NCBI GenBank assembly: GCA_017538965.1
Contig: JAFYHU010000062.1
Location: 1-64,000 of the forward strand
Direction of reading: 5' to 3'
DNA: 64,000 bases
Origin: Oscillospiraceae bacterium
GTDB lineage: Bacteria > Bacillota > Clostridia > Oscillospirales > Oscillospiraceae
Shown here: positions 7,421 to 16,274 of the stretch, piece by piece
How positions within the stretch are numbered: the stretch's first letter is position 1
Layout of the letters: every line of letters starts with the position of its first letter
Notes under the pieces: generated by a model
What the model saw: the letters and a program-made list of their open reading frames with translations, nothing else
The model's database searches: none
Told to the model about the DNA's origin: nothing
Program-made: the position numbers and the translations under genes

Positions 7421-9721
7421 ATGAAGAAACTGATTGCGTGTTTCTTGGTGCTGCTGATGATGATTACCAGCTCTGTGGCTGTGTATGCAGATGACGCGAG
7501 CACAAATGAAAAGGAATGGGATGTGTCTGTGCCGACAGAAATCACGGAAGAGATCCAGGTGCTCTTTGATAAGGCCATGGAAGGGCTTGTCGGTGTTGAT
7601 TACACACCATTGGCGGTTCTCGGCGAAAAGGATGACACTTTCTGTATTCTCTGCAAAGCAACGGGTGTTTATCCTGGCGCCAAGCCCTGTAATGCGCTTG
7701 TGTATGTCAGTGAGGACGGAATTCAAAATATCTATGAGCTGTGGATCGAGCAGCATGCGGAGAAGGAAACGGCAGAAAAAGAGGAGGAGACGGTTGCTGC
7801 AATCATCTCTTCAGACTATGCAGATCCGACAAACTGGCTGGCGATCCCTGAGGTCACAAAGGAAGCAGATACCTTCTATGTGTATCCCACCGCATATACA
7901 GATCCCTCAGACGGTGCGCCGGAGGTCTGCGATATCGACAGTGAGCTGATGCGCGGCGTGGCAAATTCGTCATATGAGACACAGGCGACCGCCTATGAAA
8001 AAGCCACCAATGTATTTGCCCCTTACTACCGGCAGATCAACATGGGCAATCCGGATATTGCAGGCTCCGCCGAGAAACGGGATGAGCTGCTGCAGGGCGC
8101 GCCTAAGGCCGATTTGTTTGCAGCCCTGGATTACTACTTCGAGAACCTGAACAACGGACGGCCCTATTTCCTTGCCTCTCATTCCCAGGGTTCCCAGATG
8201 ATGACCTATATCCTGACGGAATACATGCGGGAGCACCCGGAGTACTATGAGCGGATGGTGGCGGCCTACGTCCTCGGCTTTTCCATCACCGAGCAGTTCC
8301 TGCAGGAAAACCCCCATCTGAAATTCGCGGAGGGTCCGGATGATACCGGCGTGATCGTTTCCTGGAACACGGAAGGCGAGGGGAATGCGGACGCGGACAA
8401 CTTTGTGGTTTTGGAAGGCGCGATCTCCATCAACCCCCTGAACTGGATGCGGGATGAGACTTACGCAGGGAAGGAAGACTGCCTGGGCGCACGCATCCAG
8501 AACGCGGAGACCGGCGAATATGAGGTAATTCCGGAGGCTGCGGACGCGCAGCTCAATACAGCACGCGGCGTAGTAGTAACGCATACGGATGTGCTTGAAC
8601 CTCAGGATGAAAGCCTCGGCTTCGGCCCGGAAAGTTATCACGGCGGGGACTATACGCTCTGGTACACCAATATTCAGGAAAACGTGCAGGAGCGGGCCGA
8701 TGCCTGGCTGAACAACCAGAAATCCACGGATGATATCAAGTTGATCGACATGGAGCACCACTACTATGCCCAGGATTTACTGGATTACTGGGAGACGCGC
8801 ACGGAAATACCGGTCTACGATCCGGAAAAGGGTGTCGAATATGCCCCGGATACTTGGATGGGTTTCCCCGAAGCCATCCTCGATCTGGGCGAGGGACGGA
8901 TCGCAGAGATGGACGCGAATCATGTGTCTATGGCGATGCTGAGCTCTGCTCCCGGCCTTGAGATTTTCGGAGGCGACGAGGAGATCGAATATTGCAAACG
9001 ATGCAACGATCTGGTCTATGAGACGATGCAGAAGTATCCGGGGAGATTCTATGGTTCCGCGATCCTGCCCGTGAACAATGTGGAGGCTGCCTGCGAGGAG
9101 CTGGAGCGGTGCGTCAACGAGCTGGGCTTCGTCTGCTGGTTCACCCATTGCAGCTATGGCGAAAAGCATCTGGACGATCCCGAATTCCGCCCGATTCTGC
9201 AGAAGGCGGAAGAACTGGGCGTTTTTGTGTACCTCCACCCGATCATCCCCATAGACGAACGGATCAACAAAAGGGGCTTCGCGTTCTCCTCGGCTGGCTT
9301 TGGCTTTACAGAGGATACGCTGGATACGGTGCTCCAGATGATGATCGACGGTGTTTTTGACGAGATTCCGGATCTGAAGCTGGTGTTGGGACATCTCGGC
9401 GAGGCAGCGCCCTTCCTGATGCAGCGGATGGACAGGTTCCTGACCAGAGATCTCGATCCATCGCTGAAGAACGAGCGCAAGATCAGCGATTATTTCCATG
9501 ACAACATTTATGTGACGACCAGCGGCAACATGCAGAAGGAGTCCTTCGAGCTTGCCAAAGAGATCCTCGGCATCGACCATATCATGGTCGGACTGGACTA
9601 TCCCTTTGAGAGCATGGAGGAAGAGGTGGCGTTCCATGAGAGTCTGGATCTCACTCAGACGGAGCGGGAGCTTCTCTACCACGGAAATGCGGAGCGTCTG
9701 ATGGGTATTGTAAACGATTAA
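7421..9721 (+). CDS. Secreted DUF3089-amidohydrolase (ACMSD-like) fusion
   Basis: A 766-residue protein with a Sec signal peptide (about 1-24). A small N-terminal region (about 30-130) precedes an alpha/beta-hydrolase domain of the DUF3089 type (about 145-420) with nucleophile motif HSQGS at 254-258. From about 440 to the end it resembles the Amidohydrolase_2/ACMSD decarboxylase family: HH at 446-447, HCSYGEKH, VYLHP, LGHLGE and VGLDYPFES mark strands of the metal-binding barrel. The combination suggests a two-step extracytoplasmic reaction, ester or amide cleavage followed by barrel chemistry, but the substrate is unknown. It follows a double-glycine peptide by 36 bases. The ribosome site is GGGGTG. 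Confidence 0.8.
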   Translation: MKKLIACFLVLLMMITSSVAVYADDASTNEKEWDVSVPTEITEEIQVLFDKAMEGLVGVDYTPLAVLGEKDDTFCILCKATGVYPGAKPCNALVYVSEDGIQNIYELWIEQHAEKETAEKEEETVAAIISSDYADPTNWLAIPEVTKEADTFYVYPTAYTDPSDGAPEVCDIDSELMRGVANSSYETQATAYEKATNVFAPYYRQINMGNPDIAGSAEKRDELLQGAPKADLFAALDYYFENLNNGRPYFLASHSQGSQMMTYILTEYMREHPEYYERMVAAYVLGFSITEQFLQENPHLKFAEGPDDTGVIVSWNTEGEGNADADNFVVLEGAISINPLNWMRDETYAGKEDCLGARIQNAETGEYEVIPEAADAQLNTARGVVVTHTDVLEPQDESLGFGPESYHGGDYTLWYTNIQENVQERADAWLNNQKSTDDIKLIDMEHHYYAQDLLDYWETRTEIPVYDPEKGVEYAPDTWMGFPEAILDLGEGRIAEMDANHVSMAMLSSAPGLEIFGGDEEIEYCKRCNDLVYETMQKYPGRFYGSAILPVNNVEAACEELERCVNELGFVCWFTHCSYGEKHLDDPEFRPILQKAEELGVFVYLHPIIPIDERINKRGFAFSSAGFGFTEDTLDTVLQMMIDGVFDEIPDLKLVLGHLGEAAPFLMQRMDRFLTRDLDPSLKNERKISDYFHDNIYVTTSGNMQKESFELAKEILGIDHIMVGLDYPFESMEEEVAFHESLDLTQTERELLYHGNAERLMGIVND

Positions 9722-9946
9722 CACTAAGGATCAGGTGAGGCTGATCCTAAAAAAGACGGATGCCCGAAGACACCCGTCAATATAGAAACCGGATGTGATG
9801 AACACACCGGATCAGGAGATCGGACAATCATGGCCCGACCCCGGAGCTGAGTATAACAAATCATTAAGGGAGAGGTCAAGATAGATAGATAAGGCGTCCT
9901 TCTGACCATGGAATCGTTCATCAGTAAAATGGTTTACATAATATAA
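9722..9946. other. Non-coding stretch
   Basis: Contains a short hairpin AGGATCAG/CTGATCCT (9727-9748) directly after the preceding stop codon. No gene is seen. Confidence 0.4.
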
Positions 9947-10000
9947 AGCGAGCTCGGTAGTTTGATGAGAGACATCAGTTACCCGGCTCGCTACTTTTTT
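9947..10000 (+). terminator. Intrinsic terminator
   Basis: AGCGAGCTCGGTAG (9947-9960) pairs with TTACCCGGCTCGCT (9979-9992), followed by T6. Confidence 0.75.
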
Positions 10001-10124
10001 ATTGTTTCGGATTAGCTTCTGTGCTAAAATCCATACCAGAATAAAAGTGGACCTGCTTTTCGTGATCTTGCCAATTATCATTACAAAGATGAATATGACT
10101 GGAGGCAAATGGAGGCCGATGATT

Positions 10125-12188
10125 ATGAAGAAAAAAGGCATTTCTCTGCTGCTTGCGGCCGTACTGCTGCTCACGCCGGGGCTGCCCGCGACGGCGGCGG
10201 AGACGGTGGAGCCATACGGCGAACCCTGGCTGACCAGCATCGTGGACGGCATGGTCACGGCGGAGCTTCCGAAGCCGGACCTCAAGGACGACTTTTTCCT
10301 GTACAACAACTATGAATGGCTTTGTGACACGGCCCTGAAACCCAGCCACTTCATGGGCGGCGGCGTCTTTGACCTTGAAGACCTGGTGGACGAGCAGATT
10401 GCCACCCTGTTCACCGACGAGAGCCTCACCGGCCGCGAGGCGGATCTGGTGCGGGAGTTTTATCAGATGATCCTGGACTGGGAGAACCGCGCCGAAGGGA
10501 AGGCGTTCTTCCTGGAGCATCTGAAAAAGATTCAGGACATCGAGACGCTTGCGGATCTGACCGCCTACCTCACCGGCGAGGATGCCAAGGGGTATGGCCC
10601 CGACCTGGGCGGTCCGATCATAGGCGCTCACCCTGAACACCCGGATGAATGGATGGTCTCTTTCGGATGGACAGCGCTGTCACGGTGGGGCAGCGAAGAA
10701 TACGGGAACGAGACCCCGGCAGGCGCAAGGACGGGGAAATACCACGATGACGAAGCCTCTTACGCGCTGCAATACGCGGGCTTCAGCGAGGCGGAGGCCG
10801 CGGAGATCGTGCGGCAGGCTTATGAATTTGAAGCCATGATCGCACCCTCCGTCCTGACGGAGGAGGAGCAGGCCGCGGGCGACGCTGTGCTTCGGATGTA
10901 CAACCTCTGTACCCGCGAGGAGCTGGCCGCGGCATCCCCCAATTTCCCGATCCTTGCCATACTGGACAGCTACGCTTTCAATCCGGAGCTGGAGATCAAT
11001 CTGGCTATGCCCGCATGGCTGGAGAAGATCAACGAACTGTACACGGAGGAAAACGTGCCCCTGATGCGCGCCTATCTTCTGTACTGGAAGGCGAGCGAAG
11101 AGCTTCAATTCCTGGATGAGGCCTGCTACAGGGAGTACCAGAAGCTGACGATGGAGTTCCTGGGTACGGAGGAGAGCGAGGATGACGAGACCGTCGCGAA
11201 GGGGCTCGTCCAGACCTGGCTCCCGCAGTTCGTGGACGAGATGTATGTGCAAAAATACACCTCGGATAAGACGCGCGAGAACATCCTCGGCGCAATGCGC
11301 GAGATCATCGCGGAGTACCGCGAGATGCTCGCCGGGGAGACCTGGCTGACGGAGGCAACCCGGGAAGAGGCAATCAAAAAACTGGATGCCATGGCGCTCA
11401 ACGCCGTCTATCCGGAGTCCCGGGACGACTGGTCCGTCTATACCTTCACCAGCCGGTCCGAGGGCGGCAGCCTGCTGCAGGCCTATGAAGAGCTGCGGCG
11501 CAGCAAAATCGAGCTGGAGCGCATGAAGAGCTACGGCAAACCGGATCCGAAGGTCTGGGTCGGCGACCAGTCCTTTTCGGTCAACGCGTCATACAGGGCT
11601 GAGAACAATTCGATCAATATCTTTGCCGGCATCCTCAACGGCGATGTCTACCGGGACGACATGACCCGGGAAGAGATGCTGGCCGGCATAGGCAATGTCA
11701 TCGCCCATGAGATCTCCCATGCCTTTGATCTCAGCGGTTCCCAGTACGATGAGAACGGCGTGCTGCGGAACTGGTGGACCGATGCCGACCGCGCCGAATT
11801 CGAGCGCCGCGGCGAAAAGGTGGTTGCCTATTACAACAGCCTGCACCCATGGAAGGACGGCGCGCCCTACTCCGGCGCCGTCGTACAGCAGGAAGCCATC
11901 GCCGATCTGGGCGGTATGGCCTGCCTGCTGCGCATTGCGGAAAAGACGGAGGACTTCGACTACGACGCGTTCTTCACGGCCTACGCGAAGCACTGGCGCT
12001 GCAAATTCACAGAGGTCGGCATGGAGAACAGTTACCGCAACAACAACCATCACCCCCTGAACCATCTGCGCGTCAATGTGGTTCTGGCCCAGTTCCCGAA
12101 GTTCCAGGAGACCTACGGCATCCAGCCCGGCGACGGCATGTATGTGGCTCCTGAGGACCGCATCGGCATCTGGGGCATGAACGAATAG
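10125..12188 (+). CDS. Secreted M13-family metallopeptidase (neprilysin/PepO-like)
   Basis: A 687-residue zinc endopeptidase. The zinc site is HEISH (528-532) with the third ligand in EAIAD (590-594), the classic M13 pair. NASYRAENNSINIFAGIL upstream matches the substrate-binding NAxY region. A signal peptide (KKKGISLLLAAVLLL...) shows it is exported, unlike cytoplasmic PepO of lactic bacteria. GGAGG (10111-10115) favours the ATG at 10125 over the one at 10119. Own terminators flank it on both sides. Lying among double-glycine peptide genes, it could degrade or process small peptides outside the cell, which is inference. Confidence 0.92.
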   Translation: MKKKGISLLLAAVLLLTPGLPATAAETVEPYGEPWLTSIVDGMVTAELPKPDLKDDFFLYNNYEWLCDTALKPSHFMGGGVFDLEDLVDEQIATLFTDESLTGREADLVREFYQMILDWENRAEGKAFFLEHLKKIQDIETLADLTAYLTGEDAKGYGPDLGGPIIGAHPEHPDEWMVSFGWTALSRWGSEEYGNETPAGARTGKYHDDEASYALQYAGFSEAEAAEIVRQAYEFEAMIAPSVLTEEEQAAGDAVLRMYNLCTREELAAASPNFPILAILDSYAFNPELEINLAMPAWLEKINELYTEENVPLMRAYLLYWKASEELQFLDEACYREYQKLTMEFLGTEESEDDETVAKGLVQTWLPQFVDEMYVQKYTSDKTRENILGAMREIIAEYREMLAGETWLTEATREEAIKKLDAMALNAVYPESRDDWSVYTFTSRSEGGSLLQAYEELRRSKIELERMKSYGKPDPKVWVGDQSFSVNASYRAENNSINIFAGILNGDVYRDDMTREEMLAGIGNVIAHEISHAFDLSGSQYDENGVLRNWWTDADRAEFERRGEKVVAYYNSLHPWKDGAPYSGAVVQQEAIADLGGMACLLRIAEKTEDFDYDAFFTAYAKHWRCKFTEVGMENSYRNNNHHPLNHLRVNVVLAQFPKFQETYGIQPGDGMYVAPEDRIGIWGMNE

Positions 12189-12244
12189 AGCTTCAATCAG
12201 TAAAGTGGCTGACATTCACCCTGCCGAGACCGTTAACTGAAATA

Positions 12245-12297
12245 AGCGGCAGATCAGGTTGGCCTGTGATTCAGGTAACCCGGTCTGCCGCTTTTTG
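12245..12297. terminator. Intrinsic terminator between convergent genes
   Basis: AGCGGCAGA (12245-12253) pairs with TCTGCCGCT (12284-12292), then TTTTTG. Confidence 0.8.
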
Positions 12298-12343
12298 TTT
12301 TCTATTTTTTGACGGTTGGAATCACTGTGACTTTTTCACTTGG

Positions 12344-12568
12344 TTAGGCGGTATAGTGGTATGAACAATGACCCGTCACGAAGTAGTGATTCTCCACCCC
12401 ATCTTCGCCGTCCAATACCGCTCCGCATTCATCGCAGGTGCAATTCAACGTGCCCGTTTGGTCTGCACCACCGGCGATACCCTCAAGCATCTCGTCGGGG
12501 AGCGCTGCCATTTCAAGGCCTTTAAACGTTTCGCCCCGCTTGATTTTGATTTTCTCTTTGAAATTCAT
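12344..12568 (-). CDS. Double-glycine leader peptide, Cys-containing (peptide 4)
   Basis: A 74-residue peptide. A basic N-terminus leads into LPDEMLEGIAGG (residues 23-34), a divergent version of the leader seen at 7202, 12997 and 13246. The predicted 40-residue product has four cysteines (CTCDEC and GHC). I chose the ATG at 12568 because GGAAGGAG lies six bases upstream; an in-frame ATG at 12589 has no such site. It is transcribed from the minus-strand copy of the shared promoter at 12750-12778. Confidence 0.68.
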   Translation of the reverse strand: MNFKEKIKIKRGETFKGLEMAALPDEMLEGIAGGADQTGTLNCTCDECGAVLDGEDGVENHYFVTGHCSYHYTA

Positions 12569-12749
12569 GTTCGTCTCCTTCCAATGCAACTCTATTGGCT
12601 GCTTCCTCTCACAAAAGGATAGTTTATTCTGATAAATACTATTTTGTATGTAACGTGGTGTGTATAATTCCTACTCTTATACGTTATCACACTTTCGTAC
12701 GCTTTGCAACAGAATATACGCTGGCAATTTATTTTCCTATTCTGATCAT

Positions 12750-12778
12750 ACTATATCACAGCTTCTGTCACAAAACAA
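12750..12778 (-). promoter_or_regulatory. Shared-type promoter, copy C (minus strand)
   Basis: On the minus strand TTGTTT (12773-12778), 17 bases containing GTGACAGAAGCTGTG, TATAGT (12750-12755). It points toward the peptide gene starting at 12568, leaving an AT-rich leader of about 175 bases. The remainder of 12606-12996 holds no gene. Confidence 0.72.
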
Positions 12779-12926
12779 TCACAGAAGAGAGTGAACCACG
12801 GCATATTCTTTCCCGGAGGGAAAGAGAATTCATGCAGGCGGTACCGTTCAGAAGAGGGGTCGGAAATCAGAACAGAAAGGGAGGACGAGAAGAAAGCCGA
12901 TTTCTCTGACAGTTGGAATTGTGTGC

Positions 12927-12955
12927 TTGTTTTGTGACAGAAGCTGTGCTACACT
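12927..12955 (+). promoter_or_regulatory. Shared-type promoter, copy D
   Basis: TTGTTT (12927-12932), 17-base spacer with GTGACAGAAGCTGTG, TACACT (12950-12955), 42 bases before the peptide start at 12997. A weak symmetry ACAG-AAG-CTGT in the spacer is a candidate operator. Confidence 0.75.
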
Positions 12956-12996
12956 GTGACCATCATAGGAAAAATCTTTGATCGGAGGCTGCGATC

Positions 12997-13218
12997 ATGA
13001 AAGACAAGAAAAAGAAAGTTGCGCTGAATGACGAACTGCTGGATAAAGTCTCCGGCGGGGTTGCTTTTGAACTCTTGTGTCCGGATGATCAAGCTTGTGC
13101 AGATGCCGGTTACTGCCCGAGCTGCAATCCGTGGAGAGAAGGCTATGCGTGGGATTATTTTTATCGCTGCCCAAGTGGCTATAAATGCGGCAGATGCGAG
13201 TACACGGTTGAGTTCTAA
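12997..13218 (+). CDS. Double-glycine leader peptide, Cys-rich (peptide 2)
   Basis: A 73-residue peptide whose 21-residue leader ends LNDELLDKVSGG and differs from that of peptide 1 only near the N-terminus. The predicted 52-residue product has seven cysteines, including CPSC and CGRC pairs, and several aromatic residues, suggesting disulfides, metal binding or thioether modification. TCGGAGG lies just upstream of the ATG. It is followed 27 bases later by peptide 3, and both end at the terminator at 13459. Confidence 0.72.
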   Translation: MKDKKKKVALNDELLDKVSGGVAFELLCPDDQACADAGYCPSCNPWREGYAWDYFYRCPSGYKCGRCEYTVEF

Positions 13219-13245
13219 AGTAAATTTTATTCGGAGGTTGCCGAT

Positions 13246-13437
13246 ATGAAAGACAGGAAAGAAAAAGATAAGCTGAATGACGACCTGCTGGATCAGGTAT
13301 CTGGAGGTTCTCATGAATTAGATACTCCTCCTGATTGTGATTTCAAAGGTTGTCCTTATGGGACCCCTTGTTTGCATGGACTACCATGCCCAAAATCGAC
13401 CGAGATCGAGTTTGACCCCGATACCAGAGAATTATAA
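13246..13437 (+). CDS. Double-glycine leader peptide, Cys-containing (peptide 3)
   Basis: A 63-residue peptide with leader ending LNDDLLDQVSGG and a predicted 42-residue acidic product with four cysteines (CDFKGC, CLHGLPC). The ribosome site TCGGAGG is nine bases before the ATG, in sequence similar to that before peptide 2, consistent with tandem duplication followed by fast change of the product part. Confidence 0.7.
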   Translation: MKDRKEKDKLNDDLLDQVSGGSHELDTPPDCDFKGCPYGTPCLHGLPCPKSTEIEFDPDTREL

Positions 13438-13458
13438 GCCCACCTTGTCATAGAAACC

Positions 13459-13500
13459 AACCCGGCCAGAACGGTTTTTTCCGTCCCAGCCGGGTTTTTC
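13459..13500 (+). terminator. Intrinsic terminator after peptides 2 and 3
   Basis: AACCCGGC (13459-13466) pairs with GCCGGGTT (13489-13496), followed by TTTC. An inner ACGG/CCGT hairpin with T6 loop lies at 13471-13484. Confidence 0.8.
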
Positions 13501-13588
13501 TTGTTTATTTGTTGTGGCATGCTATAATCGAAACAGACAAACCCGGCTTTGCCGCGAAAAAAGAAAAAGGAGAAAAGAAGGGAACAAT

Positions 13589-14479
13589 ATGCGCATCAGT
13601 CAGCTGGAGATTTTTGTGAGTGCCGCTCGAAACCTTAGTTTTACTAAAGCGGCAAAAGAATGCTTCACTGTTCAATCCGTGGTGTCCCAGCAAATTACGG
13701 CGCTGGAATCAGAGCTGGGTTTCAGTCTGTTTGAACGTACGCAGAAAGGAATTCTGCTTACACCTGCAGGTGAACGGTATTATTCTGATACGGTTCTGCT
13801 TCTGGACCAACTGAAAGAGAACAGAGATACGGCCATGCAGATAGCGAATGGCATCTGCGGCACTTTGAAGGTTGGGCTTGCAGGAGCAAACCAGGCGCCG
13901 TTCCTCCAAGGGCTTAAACGCTTTTATCACGACAATCCGACTGTAAAAATCCTTTTTCCGAACGTGAACACAGAGCATCAATTGGAAGAACTTCGCAGCG
14001 GTTTCTATGATATTCTGCATACGGCAGTGTTTACCATGCAGGGGCTTGAAAATGAAATCGGCTTTTCGGAGAGAAGAATATCGAAGCTCATGGTCTATAT
14101 GAATGAGGAACACCCTCTCGCCAGACATGAGAATATCAGTTTGGAAGAACTTGCCTGCTGGCCAAATATCTATGCTACCAATCCGGAAAACGCCGAGTCG
14201 GTCTCAACTTCAAAAACGATCTTTGATGGAAGCGGCATAACACCGGTCAGAACCATCTATGTCAGAAATCAGAATATCAACAGCCTCATGCTGGACTTTA
14301 ATGTCGGCGTATCTGTTGCACCGGAGGAGCTGCTGCCCTCCATGCCCCGTAATGTCGTCAGCCGGCCTTTGGAAAATGGGCGTTTTCAAATAGAATTGGG
14401 GTGGGCATATCTGCGCAGCAACACAAACCCGGCGCTGCAGAGACTTGTGAATTATCTGGATAATCGCAAATTCAGATAA
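13589..14479 (+). CDS. LysR-family transcription regulator
   Basis: A 296-residue regulator. Residues 1-60 are the winged helix-turn-helix (MRISQLEIFVSAARNLSFTK, AAKECFTVQSVVSQQITALE), and the rest is the two-lobed LysR effector-binding domain. GGAGAAAAG and GGGAAC precede the ATG at 13589; the frame extends 75 bases further but without support. About 100 bases downstream and on the same strand lies the Tat-exported flavoprotein, its probable target. The effector cannot be told. Confidence 0.92.
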   Translation: MRISQLEIFVSAARNLSFTKAAKECFTVQSVVSQQITALESELGFSLFERTQKGILLTPAGERYYSDTVLLLDQLKENRDTAMQIANGICGTLKVGLAGANQAPFLQGLKRFYHDNPTVKILFPNVNTEHQLEELRSGFYDILHTAVFTMQGLENEIGFSERRISKLMVYMNEEHPLARHENISLEELACWPNIYATNPENAESVSTSKTIFDGSGITPVRTIYVRNQNINSLMLDFNVGVSVAPEELLPSMPRNVVSRPLENGRFQIELGWAYLRSNTNPALQRLVNYLDNRKFR

Positions 14480-14580
14480 GTCCATCGTGATTGCCGAGAA
14501 TCTGTTTTCTTTTTTCCATGATATAATGGTTTCGTACTCGGGCGATACCAAACAAATTATAAAGGAAAAGGAGAAAACAG

Positions 14581-16158
14581 ATGAACATTTCCAGACGCGA
14601 TTTTCTGAAAGGCTCAGCCGCAAGTGTCCTTTCCGTTGCTGTTCTTGGTATGGGCGGCATCGCAGCATCAGCTGAAGAGAAGAAGGACGTAGAAGCCGAC
14701 GAAGTTATTGAAACCCCGATCCTGATCGTTGGAGCGGGCGCCGCCGGTATGATGGCTGCTTATGAGGTCGGCAAAGCCGGAGCCAAAGCATTGGTTATTT
14801 CCAATTCTCCCAGCGCCTCCGCTACAAACGGAGCTGTCGTATCCGGAACCTGCGCCGTGGAAACTTCCTACACCGAAGAGATCGGTCAGACCTACAGCCT
14901 TGACGATCTTTACAAGCGCATGATCACCTTTGCTCACTGGACAGTCAATCCCCGCCTTCTTAAGAACTGTGTCCAGCTTCTGCCCGGCAACGTTGAGATT
15001 CTTGATGAGATGGGCGTTGAGATGTCCCTTGCTACCTATGATCGTTACGGCAACCTGGGTTTCTCCGAAGTTCACATGCTGCTGACCGAAAACAAATGGG
15101 CGCTGGCTGAGGAGACATGCAAAAACTTTGGTATTGAGTTCATGTACAACATGACTGCCGAAGCTCCTCTCATGGACGGTGACACGGTTGTTGGTATCCG
15201 TGCGACTGATAAGGACGGCAAAGTCTACGATATTAAGGCAAAAGCAACGCTTCTTGCCTGCGGCGGCTTTATCGCCAACAAGGATAAGCTGGCTGAGCAC
15301 TTCGGTGATATCGACATCGTCAATATGGGATTCCCCTACAATACCGGTAAGGGCATCGACATTGCGCTGGAAGCCGGCGGCTTCTTCGAGCGCATCACTG
15401 GTCTTGGTTTGAATGACATCTATGGCATGAATGCAAAGGCATCCAGCATTTCTGTCTTCAACGCCAACCCCTTCATGCAGCTGGCCTTCTACGGCAACCT
15501 CATTACCGACGAACACGGCAATCGCTTTATGAATGAATACATGCTGGCGAATGAGCCCATGTCCGGCGGCGGCGAGGCAACCCTGCATTGCAAGCGTTAT
15601 TACTGCATCTATGATGAGAAGACGCTCATGAGAATGAAGGATGAGGCTTACTACCAGAGTATCGGCTCACCGTCGTGCTGGACCAGCGGTGCTGTCATGT
15701 TCCCGTCCCCGATTGCTGACTTTGACGCAAATCTTGAGGCTGCGATTGCGGAGGGCTGGTGCTACACCGCAGACACCCTCGAAGAAATGGCCGAAGTCTC
15801 TGGATGCGAAGATATTGCAGAGACAGTCAAGACCTACAACGGCTTTGTAGAAGCCGGAGAGGATACCCAGTTCTACAAGAATCCTCAGTTGCTCCAGCCC
15901 ATTGATGAGAATGGTCCCTTCTATATGTTCGAGTATAACCCGAGCGCATTCAATACTTTCGGTGGCTGCCGTACCGACCATTTGACCCGTGCACTGAAAT
16001 CCAACTACGACGTGATTCCGGGTCTCTACATTGCTGGCACTGAGAACGGAAGCCTTTACTCAAGCCCGTATTATGATGTGGGCGGCACCTGCAACGGCCT
16101 TTCCCTGGCCAGTGGTCGCCTAGCGGGTATGGAAATGGTGAAATACGTCCAGGAGTAA
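14581..16158 (+). CDS. Tat-exported FAD-dependent reductase (fumarate reductase/flavocytochrome c-like)
   Basis: A 525-residue flavoprotein. The N-terminus carries a twin-arginine signal, NISRRDFLKGSAA, so the folded FAD enzyme is exported or membrane-attached. FAD-binding motif LIVGAGAAGMMAAYEVGKAG (about 48-67) is followed by the FAD_binding_2 catalytic region; YDVGGTCNGLSLASGRLAG near the C-terminus closes the flavin site. There is no FMN-binding or heme domain, so electrons must come from another protein. Anaerobes use such enzymes to reduce unsaturated acids, catechols or steroids as electron acceptors; the substrate here is unknown. It sits beside a LysR regulator, as many substrate-induced respiratory reductases do. 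Confidence 0.85.
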   Translation: MNISRRDFLKGSAASVLSVAVLGMGGIAASAEEKKDVEADEVIETPILIVGAGAAGMMAAYEVGKAGAKALVISNSPSASATNGAVVSGTCAVETSYTEEIGQTYSLDDLYKRMITFAHWTVNPRLLKNCVQLLPGNVEILDEMGVEMSLATYDRYGNLGFSEVHMLLTENKWALAEETCKNFGIEFMYNMTAEAPLMDGDTVVGIRATDKDGKVYDIKAKATLLACGGFIANKDKLAEHFGDIDIVNMGFPYNTGKGIDIALEAGGFFERITGLGLNDIYGMNAKASSISVFNANPFMQLAFYGNLITDEHGNRFMNEYMLANEPMSGGGEATLHCKRYYCIYDEKTLMRMKDEAYYQSIGSPSCWTSGAVMFPSPIADFDANLEAAIAEGWCYTADTLEEMAEVSGCEDIAETVKTYNGFVEAGEDTQFYKNPQLLQPIDENGPFYMFEYNPSAFNTFGGCRTDHLTRALKSNYDVIPGLYIAGTENGSLYSSPYYDVGGTCNGLSLASGRLAGMEMVKYVQE

Positions 16159-16274
16159 TACATTGCTGGGACTCTAAGCGAGAGCTCAAAAGACTCGTAA
16201 ATGGGGATTCTTGCGCCCGCCGGGCACCTCCGCTGCCGGCGCCAGGATTACCAGGCAGTTCATAAAGATAAAAA

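Noticed and set aside
10002-10124. N-terminal extension of the M13 peptidase
   Set aside because: The extension covers the non-coding leader and hides the signal peptide; GGAGG supports the ATG at 10125.
12595-12909. 104-codon open frame on the plus strand
   Set aside because: It covers two divergent promoters of the peptide regulon and has no ribosome site or recognisable sequence.
16159-16274. Possible small gene between the flavoprotein and its terminator
   Set aside because: No frame with a ribosome site; only a GCCGG-rich palindromic stretch near 16215-16245 is seen.
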